A stretch of 13,102 bases of DNA from DASSNR01 sp036278935 (GTDB taxonomy: Bacteria > Gemmatimonadota > Gemmatimonadetes > Gemmatimonadales > Gemmatimonadaceae), in NCBI GenBank assembly GCA_036278935.1, contig DASUKA010000007.1:1-13102 (forward strand). Reading direction: 5' to 3'. A program made the position numbers and the translations under genes. The notes under the pieces were generated by a model, which saw only the letters and a program-made list of their open reading frames with translations, was not told the DNA's origin and searched no databases. Below are positions 1 through 7,436 of the stretch, piece after piece (within the stretch, counting starts at the first letter, position 1; every line of letters starts with the position of its first letter).

Positions 1-624
1 CCCGAGGGGGGCGGCATGGTCCGCATCCGGAAGCTGGGCTATGCCATGCAGACACTCACGGTGGCCATCTCGCCGGCCGACACCGCGCCCGTCACGGTGG
101 CCCTCACCCCGGCCGTGCAACTGCCCAGGGTCACCACCTACGGCAAGGCGCCCCCCATCTCCCCCAGCCTCCGGGGCTTCGAGGAGCGGCGGGCGCACAG
201 CGCCACCGGCTACTTCATTCCGGACAGCGTGCTGCGCCAGGAGGAGGCGCGCACGCTCGGTGACGTGCTCCTCTCGCATGTCCCCGGGATCGTCGTCATC
301 CAGCGAGGGCGGAAACTTCTGCTCGAGCCCTCGTCGCGCTGCACCGATGGCGGCGCACCCGATATCTATGTGGATGGCGTCCGCCTGGTGCATGTGGGAG
401 CGAAGCACCCCGTCGACGACACCCAGAAGTTGCGCGCCTTCGCCAACCCCGGGGCGCGGACGGACGGGAGCACGCCGGCCACCACGCCCATGGACCTCTC
501 CCAATTCAACGTCACGGACCTGGCCGGCGTGGAGTATTACCCGGACAAGGAGATGGTTCCGCTCGAGCTCCGGGTGCCCACCAAAGCCTGCGGCGCCCTC
601 TTTCTCTGGACGCGGGAGAAATGA
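1..624 (+). CDS. Secreted plug-domain protein, 5' end missing (paralog of the next gene)
   Basis: The frame is open from base 1 and the first in-frame ATG (16) lies inside a conserved stretch. The downstream paralog has the same region about 110 residues into its protein, so the true start is outside the window. What remains is the end of a carboxypeptidase-regulatory-like beta-sandwich (VRIRKLGYA, then SPADTAPVTVAL) followed by a TonB-receptor plug-like segment: LGDVLLSHVPGIVV, PDIYVDGVRL, and a tail of LAGVEYYPD and CGALFLWTREK. No beta-barrel follows the plug, so this is not a transporter. Two cysteines, in SSRC and KACG, match the paralog and could form a disulfide. The stop overlaps the next ATG as ATGA, suggesting coupled translation. 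The function of such plug-only proteins is not established; periplasmic or outer-membrane-associated location is inferred from the paralog's signal sequence. Confidence 0.75.
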   Translation, partial: PEGGGMVRIRKLGYAMQTLTVAISPADTAPVTVALTPAVQLPRVTTYGKAPPISPSLRGFEERRAHSATGYFIPDSVLRQEEARTLGDVLLSHVPGIVVIQRGRKLLLEPSSRCTDGGAPDIYVDGVRLVHVGAKHPVDDTQKLRAFANPGARTDGSTPATTPMDLSQFNVTDLAGVEYYPDKEMVPLELRVPTKACGALFLWTREK

Positions 625-1535
625 CGGCAACCGCCAGCGCCGCTCCGCGATTCCGCGCACCCCGCGCCTGGCGCTCACTCGTATCGAGACGAGTGATGAG
701 CCATGGCATAGGGAGCGGTCTCACCGTGATTGGCCTGCTCGCCCTGCTCGCAGCCCCGAGCGCCGCGCAAGGCGCTCCCGCACGGGCCGGTCGCCATGCG
801 CCGATCGCGCGATATCGCAAGCGGGTGCTCGGCGTCTTTGATGCGGCAACTGGGCTGCCCGTTCCCAACGCGGATGTGATCGATGTGCTCACCGGCACCG
901 CGGCCAGAACGAGCCGTACCGGGACGGTGGTGCTCCGCCTGCGGCCCACCGGCGGGGCGGTCATCCGCATCCGGAAGCTGGGTTATGCGCTGCGGACGAT
1001 GGTCGTCGCCAGCTCGCCCGCCGATACGGCGCCGGTGACCGTGGTGCTCCAGCCCGCCGTGCAGTTGCCCGAGGTGAGGACCTACGGGCAGTCGGATTAC
1101 ATCTCGCCCAACCTGCGCGACTTCGAGGAACGCAAGCGCATGGGGTTCGGCTACTATCTGGACGAAGCGCAACTACGGAAGGAGGAAGACCGGCCCCTGG
1201 GCAACGTGCTGCTGTCGCACTTCCCTGGCGTGCAGATTGTTGATGCGGGTCCACACATGTATCTGGGGCCGTCAGACCGCTGCAGTGGCGCGGTGCCCGA
1301 CGTTTATCTGGATGGCGTACGGGTTCTTTCCTTGCCACGACCGACAAGCGCACTCCGTGCGCAACTGGCGAGTGGCAAAGGCCCGCCGACCAGAGGGCCC
1401 ATCGACCTCTCGCAGTTCGGGGTGTGGAACCTGGCCGGCGTGGAGTACTACCCCGATGACGCGATCGCGCCAATGGAGTATGCCGGCACCTCGAAAGGCT
1501 GCGGCGTGCTACTCCTCTGGACGAGAGAGAAGTAG
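621..1535 (+). CDS. Secreted carboxypeptidase-regulatory-like plus TonB-plug-like domain protein
   Basis: The product is 304 residues from ATG 621. A hydrophobic segment at about residues 35-48 (GLTVIGLLALLAAPSAAQ) reads as a signal peptide. A regulatory-like beta-sandwich covers about 55-150 (VLGVFDAATGLPVPNADV, IRIRKLGYAL). A plug-like domain covers about 165-304 (LGNVLLSHFPGVQI, PDVYLDGVRV, LAGVEYYPDD, CGVLLLWTREK). No barrel follows. It is clearly homologous to the upstream gene along the shared length and appears to be a tandem duplicate. The start is uncertain. ATG 621 overlaps the previous stop by 4 bp and gives an arginine-rich n-region, but bases 621-695 have weaker third-position GC. 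ATG 696 starts right at the hydrophobic segment, lacks basic residues, and follows a perfect hairpin. The role is unknown; an envelope or surface function is inferred. Confidence 0.75.
   Translation: MTATASAAPRFRAPRAWRSLVSRRVMSHGIGSGLTVIGLLALLAAPSAAQGAPARAGRHAPIARYRKRVLGVFDAATGLPVPNADVIDVLTGTAARTSRTGTVVLRLRPTGGAVIRIRKLGYALRTMVVASSPADTAPVTVVLQPAVQLPEVRTYGQSDYISPNLRDFEERKRMGFGYYLDEAQLRKEEDRPLGNVLLSHFPGVQIVDAGPHMYLGPSDRCSGAVPDVYLDGVRVLSLPRPTSALRAQLASGKGPPTRGPIDLSQFGVWNLAGVEYYPDDAIAPMEYAGTSKGCGVLLLWTREK
676..695 (+). other. Perfect hairpin abutting the alternative start of the second plug-domain gene
   Basis: CACTCGT (676-682) and ACGAGTG (689-695) are exact reverse complements around a 6-base loop, and the second arm ends immediately before ATG 696. 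If translation starts at 696, the hairpin would cover the initiation region. If it starts at 621, it lies inside the coding sequence. No T-run follows, so it is not a standard terminator. Confidence 0.35.
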
Positions 1536-1549
1536 ACGATGACCGGGAC

Positions 1550-2405
1550 GTGCCGGCCTCGCCCGCTCCACGAGCGGTGACCTCGCCGCCAGCTGCCGCA
1601 CCAGCTACTTCCGCTCCGCCGCGCAGGCTCGCGTCCCGCACGGCGTGGGCTCGCCCACTCCACCTGGCGGCATTCCTTCGCCGAGTGAGCGCCCGGAAGC
1701 ATCCCGACGGGCTGCACCTGTGCCTGGGTGATGACCTGCTCTGCTTCGAGAATGACCTCTTTCGCCGAGCGCGATCGGCGGCTCGGCGACGCGGAGCCAC
1801 GTTCTCTTCGGAGCCCACGCCGCTGGTGCTGAACTACCGGACACTGCCGCTCTTCACGCTCCCCGATATTCTCGAACAGCGCACGATCCCTTTCACCGAT
1901 ACCGTCTCCCCGCTGTGCGACGTGGTGAAACGCCGGCCCGATTTCACCTGCCCGGCCAACGTACTGCGTACCAGCCTGCGACGGAACTTCGTGCTGCATG
2001 AGTCGGCACACGTGCTGGCGGCGGACGTCTTCACCGCCGTGCGGCCGCATGCGTCTGCCTCGCGCCGCGCGTTCGTGGTCGACAGCATACTGGCCGAAGC
2101 TTTCGCGAACGCGGTGGAGACGATGGCGTTCGGTTACGCGCGCAGTCGTGATCACCTGCTGGCCCTCTCCTTCAATTCGTACATGGACTTCGACGCGGAG
2201 GTCACAGCCGCCATGCGGACGATCCGCCGCCGCTATGGCCCGGAAGTCCTGCTGCGGCTGGCGTTCGTTGCCTTTGCCTGTGTGAACTGCGGTCAGCGCA
2301 CCCTCGATGCCGCCGTGCTGCAGCTCGCGGCGGATACCGCATTCGATCGGACGCCATCCCGAGCAGTCCCGGCCGCTCCCCTTCATCGTGGGCGTGCAGT
2401 TCTGA
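1550..2405 (+). pseudogene. Unrecognised HESAH-motif protein gene, apparently frameshifted
   Basis: I do not recognise the family. One frame is open from GTG 1550 to 2647, but its last 200 bases are antisense to nothing and simply shadow polX. The best-supported coding is about 1650-2355: residues include LVLNYRTLPLFTLPDILEQ, then FVLHESAHVLAADVF and, about 37 residues on, DSILAEAFANAVE. HExxH with a downstream glutamate recalls gluzincin-type zinc peptidases, but activity is not shown. Near 2355 third-position GC drops in this frame and jumps in the frame one base further on, which reads RHPEQSRPLPFIVGVQF and stops at 2403-2405, 24 bases before polX. A +1 shift near there would restore a normal gene end. 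The first 100 bases also score better in another frame, so the 5' end is unsure too. A decayed gene or a sequencing error would explain this equally well. Confidence 0.5.
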
Positions 2406-2416
2406 GGTGGCGCCAG

Positions 2417-2423
2417 TTATCTT
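2417..2423 (+). promoter_or_regulatory. Possible -10 element for a leaderless polX transcript
   Basis: TTATCTT lies seven bases before the polX ATG, a spacing that would put the transcript start at or next to the start codon. There is no purine-rich ribosome binding site before this ATG. No convincing -35 is visible, so this is a weak call based on spacing and the missing Shine-Dalgarno sequence. Confidence 0.22.
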
Positions 2424-2429
2424 CCCCGC

Positions 2430-4193
2430 ATGGACTCGCGCACCGTCGCCCACGTGCTCGAACAGATCGCCGATCTCCTGGAGTTGCACGGGGAGAACCG
2501 GTTCAAGACGAACGCCTACCGGAACGCCGCGCGCGCCGTGCTCCAGCTGGACAGCGACGACGTGGGCGCGCTCTACCGCTCGGGCGCGCTCGCCGAGCTG
2601 AAGGGACTCGGCCCCGCCACCCTGAGCGTGATTGGGGAGCTGGCTGAGACTGGCGAGTCACGCTACTACGAGCAGCTCCGACGCGATACACCGGACGGGC
2701 TGCTCGAGATGCTGCGCATTCCCGGACTCGGCACGTCGAAGATCCACCAGGTCCACGAAGGCCTCGGCGTGACGACGGTGGATGAGCTCGAGGAAGCCGC
2801 ACGCGACGGCCGCCTCGCCGCGCTCCCGCGCTTCGGCGCCAAGACCGCCGAGAAGATTCTGCGCGGTATCGCGTACCAGCGCGAGAACAGCGCCTTCGTG
2901 CTCTATCCGCAGGCGCTGGATGAAGCCAGACGACTGCTCGCGTCCATCTCGCAGCACCCTGATGTGGAGCGCGCCGTGGTGGCGGGCTCGGTGCGGCGTC
3001 GGCGCGAGGTGGTCCGCGACATCGACATCGTGGCCGCATGTCGCACCGACCCGGCCGCGGTGGCCGCATCGTTCGCGAAGGCGCCGGGCGTGCGGGAAGC
3101 AGTCGGTACCGGCAAGCGCTCCATCTCGCTCCGCTACGTGGACGGCACGCAGCTCGACCTGCACTGCGTGTCGCCCGCGCAGTTCGGCATGGCGCTCTGG
3201 CGCGCCACGGGGAGCACCGAGCACGAGCGCGAGATCCGCGCGCGCGCGGAGATGCTTGGCATCGCACTCGGTGAGGATGACGTTCGCGAAGGTGGCACCG
3301 ATCTCTCCATACCGGACGAGGCAGCGCTGTACGATGCGCTCGGCCTCGCGTACATCGAGCCCGAGCTGCGGGAGGGACTGGGCGAGGTGGCGGCCGCCGC
3401 GGAGCACACGCTTCCGCGGCTGGTGAGCATGCACGACATCCGCGGCGTGCTGCACTGTCACTCGCAGTACTCGGATGGCAAGGCGACGATCGCCGAGATG
3501 GCGGCCGCGGCCGAGGCGCACGGCTGGTCGTATCTCGGCATCTCGGACCACTCGCAATTCGCTGCCTACGCGGGTGGGCTGTCACGCGAGCGGGTGCTGG
3601 CGCAGCACGAGGAGATCGACCGCGTGAACCACGAGATGGAGAACATCCGCCTGCTCAAGGGCGTCGAGGCGGACATTCTTCCGGATGGGCGCATCGACTA
3701 CGAGCCGGAGCTGCTGGACCGCTTCGACTACGTGATCGCCTCGGTGCACTCGCAATTCGGCATGGAACCGCGGCAGATGACGGAGCGCGTACTGCGCGCG
3801 CTCGACGATCCGCACGTGACCGTACTTGGCCATCCCACCGGCCGACTGCTCCTCGCGCGCGAGCCGTACGCCATCGACATGGACGCGGTGCTGGAGAAGG
3901 CCGCCAGCGTGGGCGTTGCCGTGGAGTTGAACGCGGACCCGCGCCGGCTGGATCTGGACTGGCGGCGCTGCCGGCAGGCGACATCGCTCGGCATCACGAT
4001 CGAGATCGGACCGGATGCGCACTCCCCACGCGGGCTGGACAACATGGAGTTCGGCGTGGGGATCGCGCGCAAGGGGTGGCTCGAAGCGGGCGACGTGCTG
4101 AACACGCAGGACGCTGACGAGATCATCGAGCGCGCGGCGCGCCGGCGCGGCGGACACACGACCCGCAAGAGAGGGCGGAGACAGGGCAAGTGA
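2430..4193 (+). CDS. polX: DNA polymerase/3'-5' exonuclease PolX
   Basis: A family-X repair polymerase of 587 residues, close to the usual bacterial length of about 570. The N-terminal half is a Pol-beta-like core. Helix-hairpin-helix segments lie near 57-70 (LKGLGPATL), 95-110 (LRIPGLGTSKI) and 132-144 (LPRFGAKTAEKIL). The nucleotidyltransferase signature GSVRR (186-190) is followed by DID (Asp197, Asp199), and a third acidic residue sits in QLDLH (Asp243). The C-terminal half is a PHP metal-dependent nuclease domain with its ligands visible: HCH (342-344), SDG (348-350), SDH (372-374), E413, H440, GHP (467-469) and DAH (529-531). Known PolX enzymes fill short gaps and carry 3'-5' exonuclease and AP-processing activity in the PHP domain; all key residues seem present. 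The start fits the family's N-terminus. The stop overlaps the next gene as GTGA, placing PolX in an operon with nth. Confidence 0.96.
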   Translation: MDSRTVAHVLEQIADLLELHGENRFKTNAYRNAARAVLQLDSDDVGALYRSGALAELKGLGPATLSVIGELAETGESRYYEQLRRDTPDGLLEMLRIPGLGTSKIHQVHEGLGVTTVDELEEAARDGRLAALPRFGAKTAEKILRGIAYQRENSAFVLYPQALDEARRLLASISQHPDVERAVVAGSVRRRREVVRDIDIVAACRTDPAAVAASFAKAPGVREAVGTGKRSISLRYVDGTQLDLHCVSPAQFGMALWRATGSTEHEREIRARAEMLGIALGEDDVREGGTDLSIPDEAALYDALGLAYIEPELREGLGEVAAAAEHTLPRLVSMHDIRGVLHCHSQYSDGKATIAEMAAAAEAHGWSYLGISDHSQFAAYAGGLSRERVLAQHEEIDRVNHEMENIRLLKGVEADILPDGRIDYEPELLDRFDYVIASVHSQFGMEPRQMTERVLRALDDPHVTVLGHPTGRLLLAREPYAIDMDAVLEKAASVGVAVELNADPRRLDLDWRRCRQATSLGITIEIGPDAHSPRGLDNMEFGVGIARKGWLEAGDVLNTQDADEIIERAARRRGGHTTRKRGRRQGK

Positions 4194-4864
4194 AAGCGAC
4201 ATCGCGCAAGCGTCCCACCCGGCGGCTCAAGAGCGCGACACCCGAGCGGGCCGCGGAGCTGTACGCGCGGCTGCGTGCGGCGTATCCGGACACGAAGTGC
4301 GCACTTCATCATGAGTCGCCGTATCAGCTGCTCGTCGCCACCATCCTGAGCGCGCAGTGCACCGATGTGCGGGTGAACATGGTGACGCCCGCGCTCTTCG
4401 AGCGCTATCCTGACGCGCACGCGCTGGCGGATGCGGAACCCGCCGAGCTCGAGGAGCTGATTCGCAGCACCGGCTTCTTCCACAACAAGGCGAAGAATCT
4501 GCTGGGGATGGCCGCGGCCGTCGTCGAGCGGCACGACGGCAAGATTCCTGACAGCATGGACGCGCTCACGGCGCTCCCGGGCGTGGGGCGCAAGACGGCC
4601 AACGTGATACTCGGAACCGCCTTCGGGCGCAACGATGGCGTGGTCGTCGACACGCACGTCGCGCGGCTCAGCAAGCGGCTGGGGCTCACCGCGCAGACGG
4701 ATCCGGTGAAGATCGAAGCCGACCTCATGAAGCTCTTTCCGCGCGACACGTGGACACTGCTTTCGCATCTGCTCATCGACCACGGCCGCGCGGTGTGCGA
4801 GGCGCGCGCGCCCAGGTGCGGCGTGTGCGTGCTGGCGGATCTCTGCCCGTCGCGGCAGGACTGA
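4190..4864 (+). CDS. nth: Endonuclease III, DNA glycosylase/AP lyase
   Basis: A base-excision-repair enzyme of 224 residues, about the normal length with a short basic N-terminal extension (MKATSRKRPTRRLK). It removes oxidised pyrimidines and cleaves the resulting abasic site. The helix-hairpin-helix LPGVGRKTANVIL (129-141) carries the catalytic lysine (Lys135), and VDTHV supplies the catalytic aspartate (Asp154). The [4Fe-4S] cluster motif C-x6-C-x2-C-x5-C is intact (Cys203, 210, 213, 219). LSAQCTDVRVN near 53-63 and STGFFHNKAKNL near 93-104 are typical of the family. GTG 4190 overlaps the polX stop by 4 bp, so translation is probably coupled. The gene ends 6 bp from the convergent RCC1 gene. 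Confidence 0.96.
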   Translation: MKATSRKRPTRRLKSATPERAAELYARLRAAYPDTKCALHHESPYQLLVATILSAQCTDVRVNMVTPALFERYPDAHALADAEPAELEELIRSTGFFHNKAKNLLGMAAAVVERHDGKIPDSMDALTALPGVGRKTANVILGTAFGRNDGVVVDTHVARLSKRLGLTAQTDPVKIEADLMKLFPRDTWTLLSHLLIDHGRAVCEARAPRCGVCVLADLCPSRQD

Positions 4865-4870
4865 CGGGCG

Positions 4871-6604
4871 CTACCGCGGCCGGGCCACGGCCACCGGCGT
4901 CCCGCGCTCGTCCGCCTGCAGCTCGTTTCCCAGCGCGCCGTACACGTCGGAGCCCCAGCAATACGCCACGCCGCCGGTATCGATGCCGCACGCGTGCCGC
5001 CGCCCCGCTGAGATGATGGTGAAGTGATGGCTGCCGGCCACCGCGCGCGGTAGCGACACCGGCGCGCCGGCGGAGCCGATTCCCAGCTGACCGTAGTCGT
5101 TTCGCCCCCAGCAGACCGCCGCGCGTGCGGTGGTGAGCGCGCAGGTGTACCCGTCGCCCGCCGTGATGGCGGTGAAGCGAAGCGTACTGCTTACCTTCGC
5201 CGGCGTCGTCACCGTGTCGGCGGCGGTGCCGATCCCCAGCTCGCCCTTGGCATTGTCGCCCCAACAGTACGCCGCCCCATCCACCGACACGGCGCAGCTG
5301 TGCGTGGAGCCGGCGGAGATGGCGCTGAATCGGAAGCCGCCGGCCACCGCCACCGGCTGATCACTGTCCGTGGTGTCGGCGCCGTGGCCAAGCTCGCCCG
5401 CCGAGTTCTCCCCCCAGCACCACGCCGCGCCGCCGGAGGCGAGCGCGCACGTATGCTCCGAGCCGGCGCTGATGGCCACCGCGTGAAATTGCTGCGTGCC
5501 ACGCATCACGGGAATCGGCGTGGTGCTGTGGATGCGACGCGCATCGCCCAACTGTCCGCTCGCGTCATTCCCCCAGCAGTACGCCACCCCATCCCCGCCC
5601 AGCGCACACACGTGGCTGCCGCCCGCGCTGACGGTGGTGAAGCGCATCGAGGTGAAGACCGTGGCCGGCCCGGGGCCCGGTGCGCCGGTGGACCCGTTGC
5701 CGAGCTGGCCGAGCGCGTTGTCGCCCCAACAGTACGCCTGCCCCGCAGGCGTGAGCGCGCAGGCCACGCTCGCCCCCGCGGTCACACGGCCCAGCTTCAA
5801 CTCCGGTGCGAAGCGCTGCGGAACCAGCGTGCAGGGCGAGAGCGCGCCAGCTTGGGTGCTGTCGCCAAAGCAGCTGGAGTCCGGCGTGGTGCCGAGCTGG
5901 CCGGCGGAGCCCAGCCCCCAACAGTAGCCGCGCCCCAGGGGGATGGAGCCGCAGGTGAAGTCCCGGCCTGCGTCCAGCTCCACCAACACGCGCGGCAGCA
6001 CCGTAATGGAATCGCCGGCCGCGGAGCCGTTGCCCTGAACGCTGATCAGCGCGGAGCCCTTGGAGAGGAGCCGCAGGGTGCCGATGGAGTCCACGCGCGC
6101 CACGGCGGAATCGGAGGAGGCCCAGACGAATCGCACGCCGCGTACCGTGTCACCGTTCGCCGCGAACGCCGTGGCGACGAGCTGTGACGTATCCCCCGCA
6201 ACGCCCGTGATGGACACCGGAGCGAGCTCGATGGCGGAAGTTGCCCGCTGCACGACGACCACGGCGCTGGCCTGCTTGCCCGCGCTCGCCGTGATCGTGG
6301 CGCTGCCGATACCCACTGGATGCACCACGCCGGTGCTGTCCACCAGCGCGACGGCCGGATTTGACGTGGACCAGGAGAAGTGGACGCCCGTGATCGGGCC
6401 GCCGGTCCATCCCTCGGCGGTCGCCGTGTAGCGGGCGACGTTGCCGCTCGTGATCGTGTCCGCCACGAAGATCGTGTCGAGCGCCGGGCTCACGTCCATG
6501 TCGCGGATGCGGATTCCGCCGTCCGTGCCGTTGATGTCCGCGGCCGAGCATGCCGCCAGGAGCGCTGCGAGGATGAGGGTGGCGGACTGGGCGCAACGTG
6601 GCAT
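4871..6604 (-). CDS. Lipoprotein with Ig-like domains and a seven-repeat RCC1 beta-propeller
   Basis: The product is 577 residues from ATG 6604. A lipobox (ILAALLAAC, Cys19) indicates a lipid-anchored, exported protein. Two bacterial Ig-like (Big2-type) stretches cover about 36-118 and 126-205 (AVALVDSTGVVHPVGIGSAT; AVARVDSIGTLRLLSKGSAL). From about 208 to the end are seven RCC1 repeats of roughly 51 residues, each ending in a CWG-x-x-x-x-G-x-LG motif, enough for a complete seven-bladed propeller. Every repeat has C-x9-C-W-G (cysteine pairs at 218/228, 282/292, 333/343, 386/396, 437/447, 488/498, 539/549), and the first also has an inserted loop with two extra cysteines. The upstream GTG 6610 is possible, but GGAG sits five bases before ATG 6604 and favours that start. 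Surface or periplasmic binding is inferred; the ligand is unknown. It is transcribed opposite to all its neighbours. Confidence 0.88.
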   Translation of the reverse strand: MPRCAQSATLILAALLAACSAADINGTDGGIRIRDMDVSPALDTIFVADTITSGNVARYTATAEGWTGGPITGVHFSWSTSNPAVALVDSTGVVHPVGIGSATITASAGKQASAVVVVQRATSAIELAPVSITGVAGDTSQLVATAFAANGDTVRGVRFVWASSDSAVARVDSIGTLRLLSKGSALISVQGNGSAAGDSITVLPRVLVELDAGRDFTCGSIPLGRGYCWGLGSAGQLGTTPDSSCFGDSTQAGALSPCTLVPQRFAPELKLGRVTAGASVACALTPAGQAYCWGDNALGQLGNGSTGAPGPGPATVFTSMRFTTVSAGGSHVCALGGDGVAYCWGNDASGQLGDARRIHSTTPIPVMRGTQQFHAVAISAGSEHTCALASGGAAWCWGENSAGELGHGADTTDSDQPVAVAGGFRFSAISAGSTHSCAVSVDGAAYCWGDNAKGELGIGTAADTVTTPAKVSSTLRFTAITAGDGYTCALTTARAAVCWGRNDYGQLGIGSAGAPVSLPRAVAGSHHFTIISAGRRHACGIDTGGVAYCWGSDVYGALGNELQADERGTPVAVARPR

Positions 6605-6611
6605 GGACACT

Positions 6612-6628
6612 CCGGGTTGGGGACCCGG
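6612..6628 (-). promoter_or_regulatory. Leader hairpin overlapping the ribosome binding site of the RCC1 lipoprotein gene
   Basis: On the minus strand CCGGGT and ACCCGG pair perfectly across a 5-base loop. The last two bases of the second arm belong to the GGAG ribosome binding site, five bases before ATG 6604. The fold would partly hide the site and could lower translation. No known riboswitch or thermometer class is recognised. Confidence 0.4.
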
Positions 6629-6769
6629 TACAATGGCGCGAGGGTCTGACAGTGTAGCGTCCGCTCGCCCCAGGTGGTGCCCTCCGCCCCTCCGGATGTA
6701 GCTTTGTGATAGCAGCCCCCACCCAGCGCACTCGCGCGCACCACCGTTCCGTCACTACTCCGCACCACC

Positions 6770-7264
6770 ATGCCACCCGCCCGCCGTCACTGGCTGTTCA
6801 AGTCCGAACCCGATTCCTTTTCCTGGGATGACCTGTTGAAGTCGCCGCGCAGGACCACCTGCTGGGATGGCGTGCGAAACTACCAGGCGCGCAACCTGCT
6901 GCGCGACGACATCAAGAAGGGCGATCTCGTCTTCTTCTACCACTCGTCGGTGGATCCGACCGCCATCGTCGGTGTCGCCGAGGTGGTGCACGAAGGCTAC
7001 CCCGACCCGACGGCGTTCGACCGCAAGGCGCACCACTTCGACCCGAAGAGCGATCCGACGAAACCCACCTGGTACATGGTGGACATCAAGGCAAAGCAGG
7101 CGTTCCGGCATCCGGTCACCCTGGCCGAGCTACGCGCGCTGCCGGGCCTGGAGCGCATGATGCTGCTGCAGCGGGGGAGCCGGCTCTCGGTCCAGCCCGT
7201 ATCGCTGGACGAATGGCACATCATCTGTCAGCTCGGGATGAGCGGGGCGAAGGCGGGCGAGTGA
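6770..7264 (+). CDS. EVE domain-containing protein (thymocyte nuclear protein 1 family)
   Basis: A 164-residue protein that is almost entirely one EVE domain, a PUA/ASCH-related fold thought to bind modified bases in nucleic acids. Diagnostic segments are HWLFKSEPDSFSWDDL (7-22), the family hallmark WDGVRNYQARN (32-42), KKGDLVFFYHS (49-59), IVGVAEV (66-72) and PTWYMVDIKA (99-108). Its length matches stand-alone bacterial homologues. It would be cytoplasmic. No purine-rich ribosome binding site precedes ATG 6770; the upstream 165-bp gap to the divergent RCC1 gene holds no clear promoter beyond the hairpin listed separately. The exact substrate is unknown for this family in bacteria. Nothing ties it functionally to its neighbours beyond orientation. 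Confidence 0.9.
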   Translation: MPPARRHWLFKSEPDSFSWDDLLKSPRRTTCWDGVRNYQARNLLRDDIKKGDLVFFYHSSVDPTAIVGVAEVVHEGYPDPTAFDRKAHHFDPKSDPTKPTWYMVDIKAKQAFRHPVTLAELRALPGLERMMLLQRGSRLSVQPVSLDEWHIICQLGMSGAKAGE

Positions 7265-7386
7265 TACCACGGCCGGTGTTTCAGTTGCATCAGACATGCG
7301 TAGCGGGCCTGCGCCGGTGCACATCGCCGCCGGTCTGCATCGTTCCGCCCGCGCTCGGTGCGGGGCTGTGCTCCACTCGGGATCGT

Positions 7387-7392
7387 GATACT
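7387..7392 (+). promoter_or_regulatory. Possible -10 element upstream of the peptidylprolyl isomerase gene
   Basis: GATACT, preceded by TG one base upstream as CGTGATACT looks when read in line, resembles a -10 box and would place the transcript start near 7398, giving a leader of about 40 bases before GTG 7437. No good -35 is seen. It sits in the 172-bp gap after the EVE gene, which otherwise shows nothing I can name. Confidence 0.25.
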
Positions 7393-7424
7393 TTTGCATG
7401 GGAGCACCACCTTTCGAATTCGAC

Positions 7425-7431
7425 GAGGGGG
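7425..7431 (+). promoter_or_regulatory. Ribosome binding site that selects GTG 7437
   Basis: GAGGGGG lies five bases before GTG 7437. The competing in-frame ATG at 7398 has no such site and would add 13 residues with no family counterpart, so GTG 7437 is preferred. Confidence 0.55.
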
Positions 7432-7436
7432 ATCGC

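Noticed and set aside
41..841. Long open frame rich in Arg, Ser and Pro over the two plug-domain genes
   Set aside because: It overlaps better-supported conserved genes and has a composition typical of out-of-frame GC-rich DNA.
5300..6187. 295-residue plus-strand open frame
   Set aside because: It lies opposite the RCC1 lipoprotein, whose repeats and lipobox are unambiguous.
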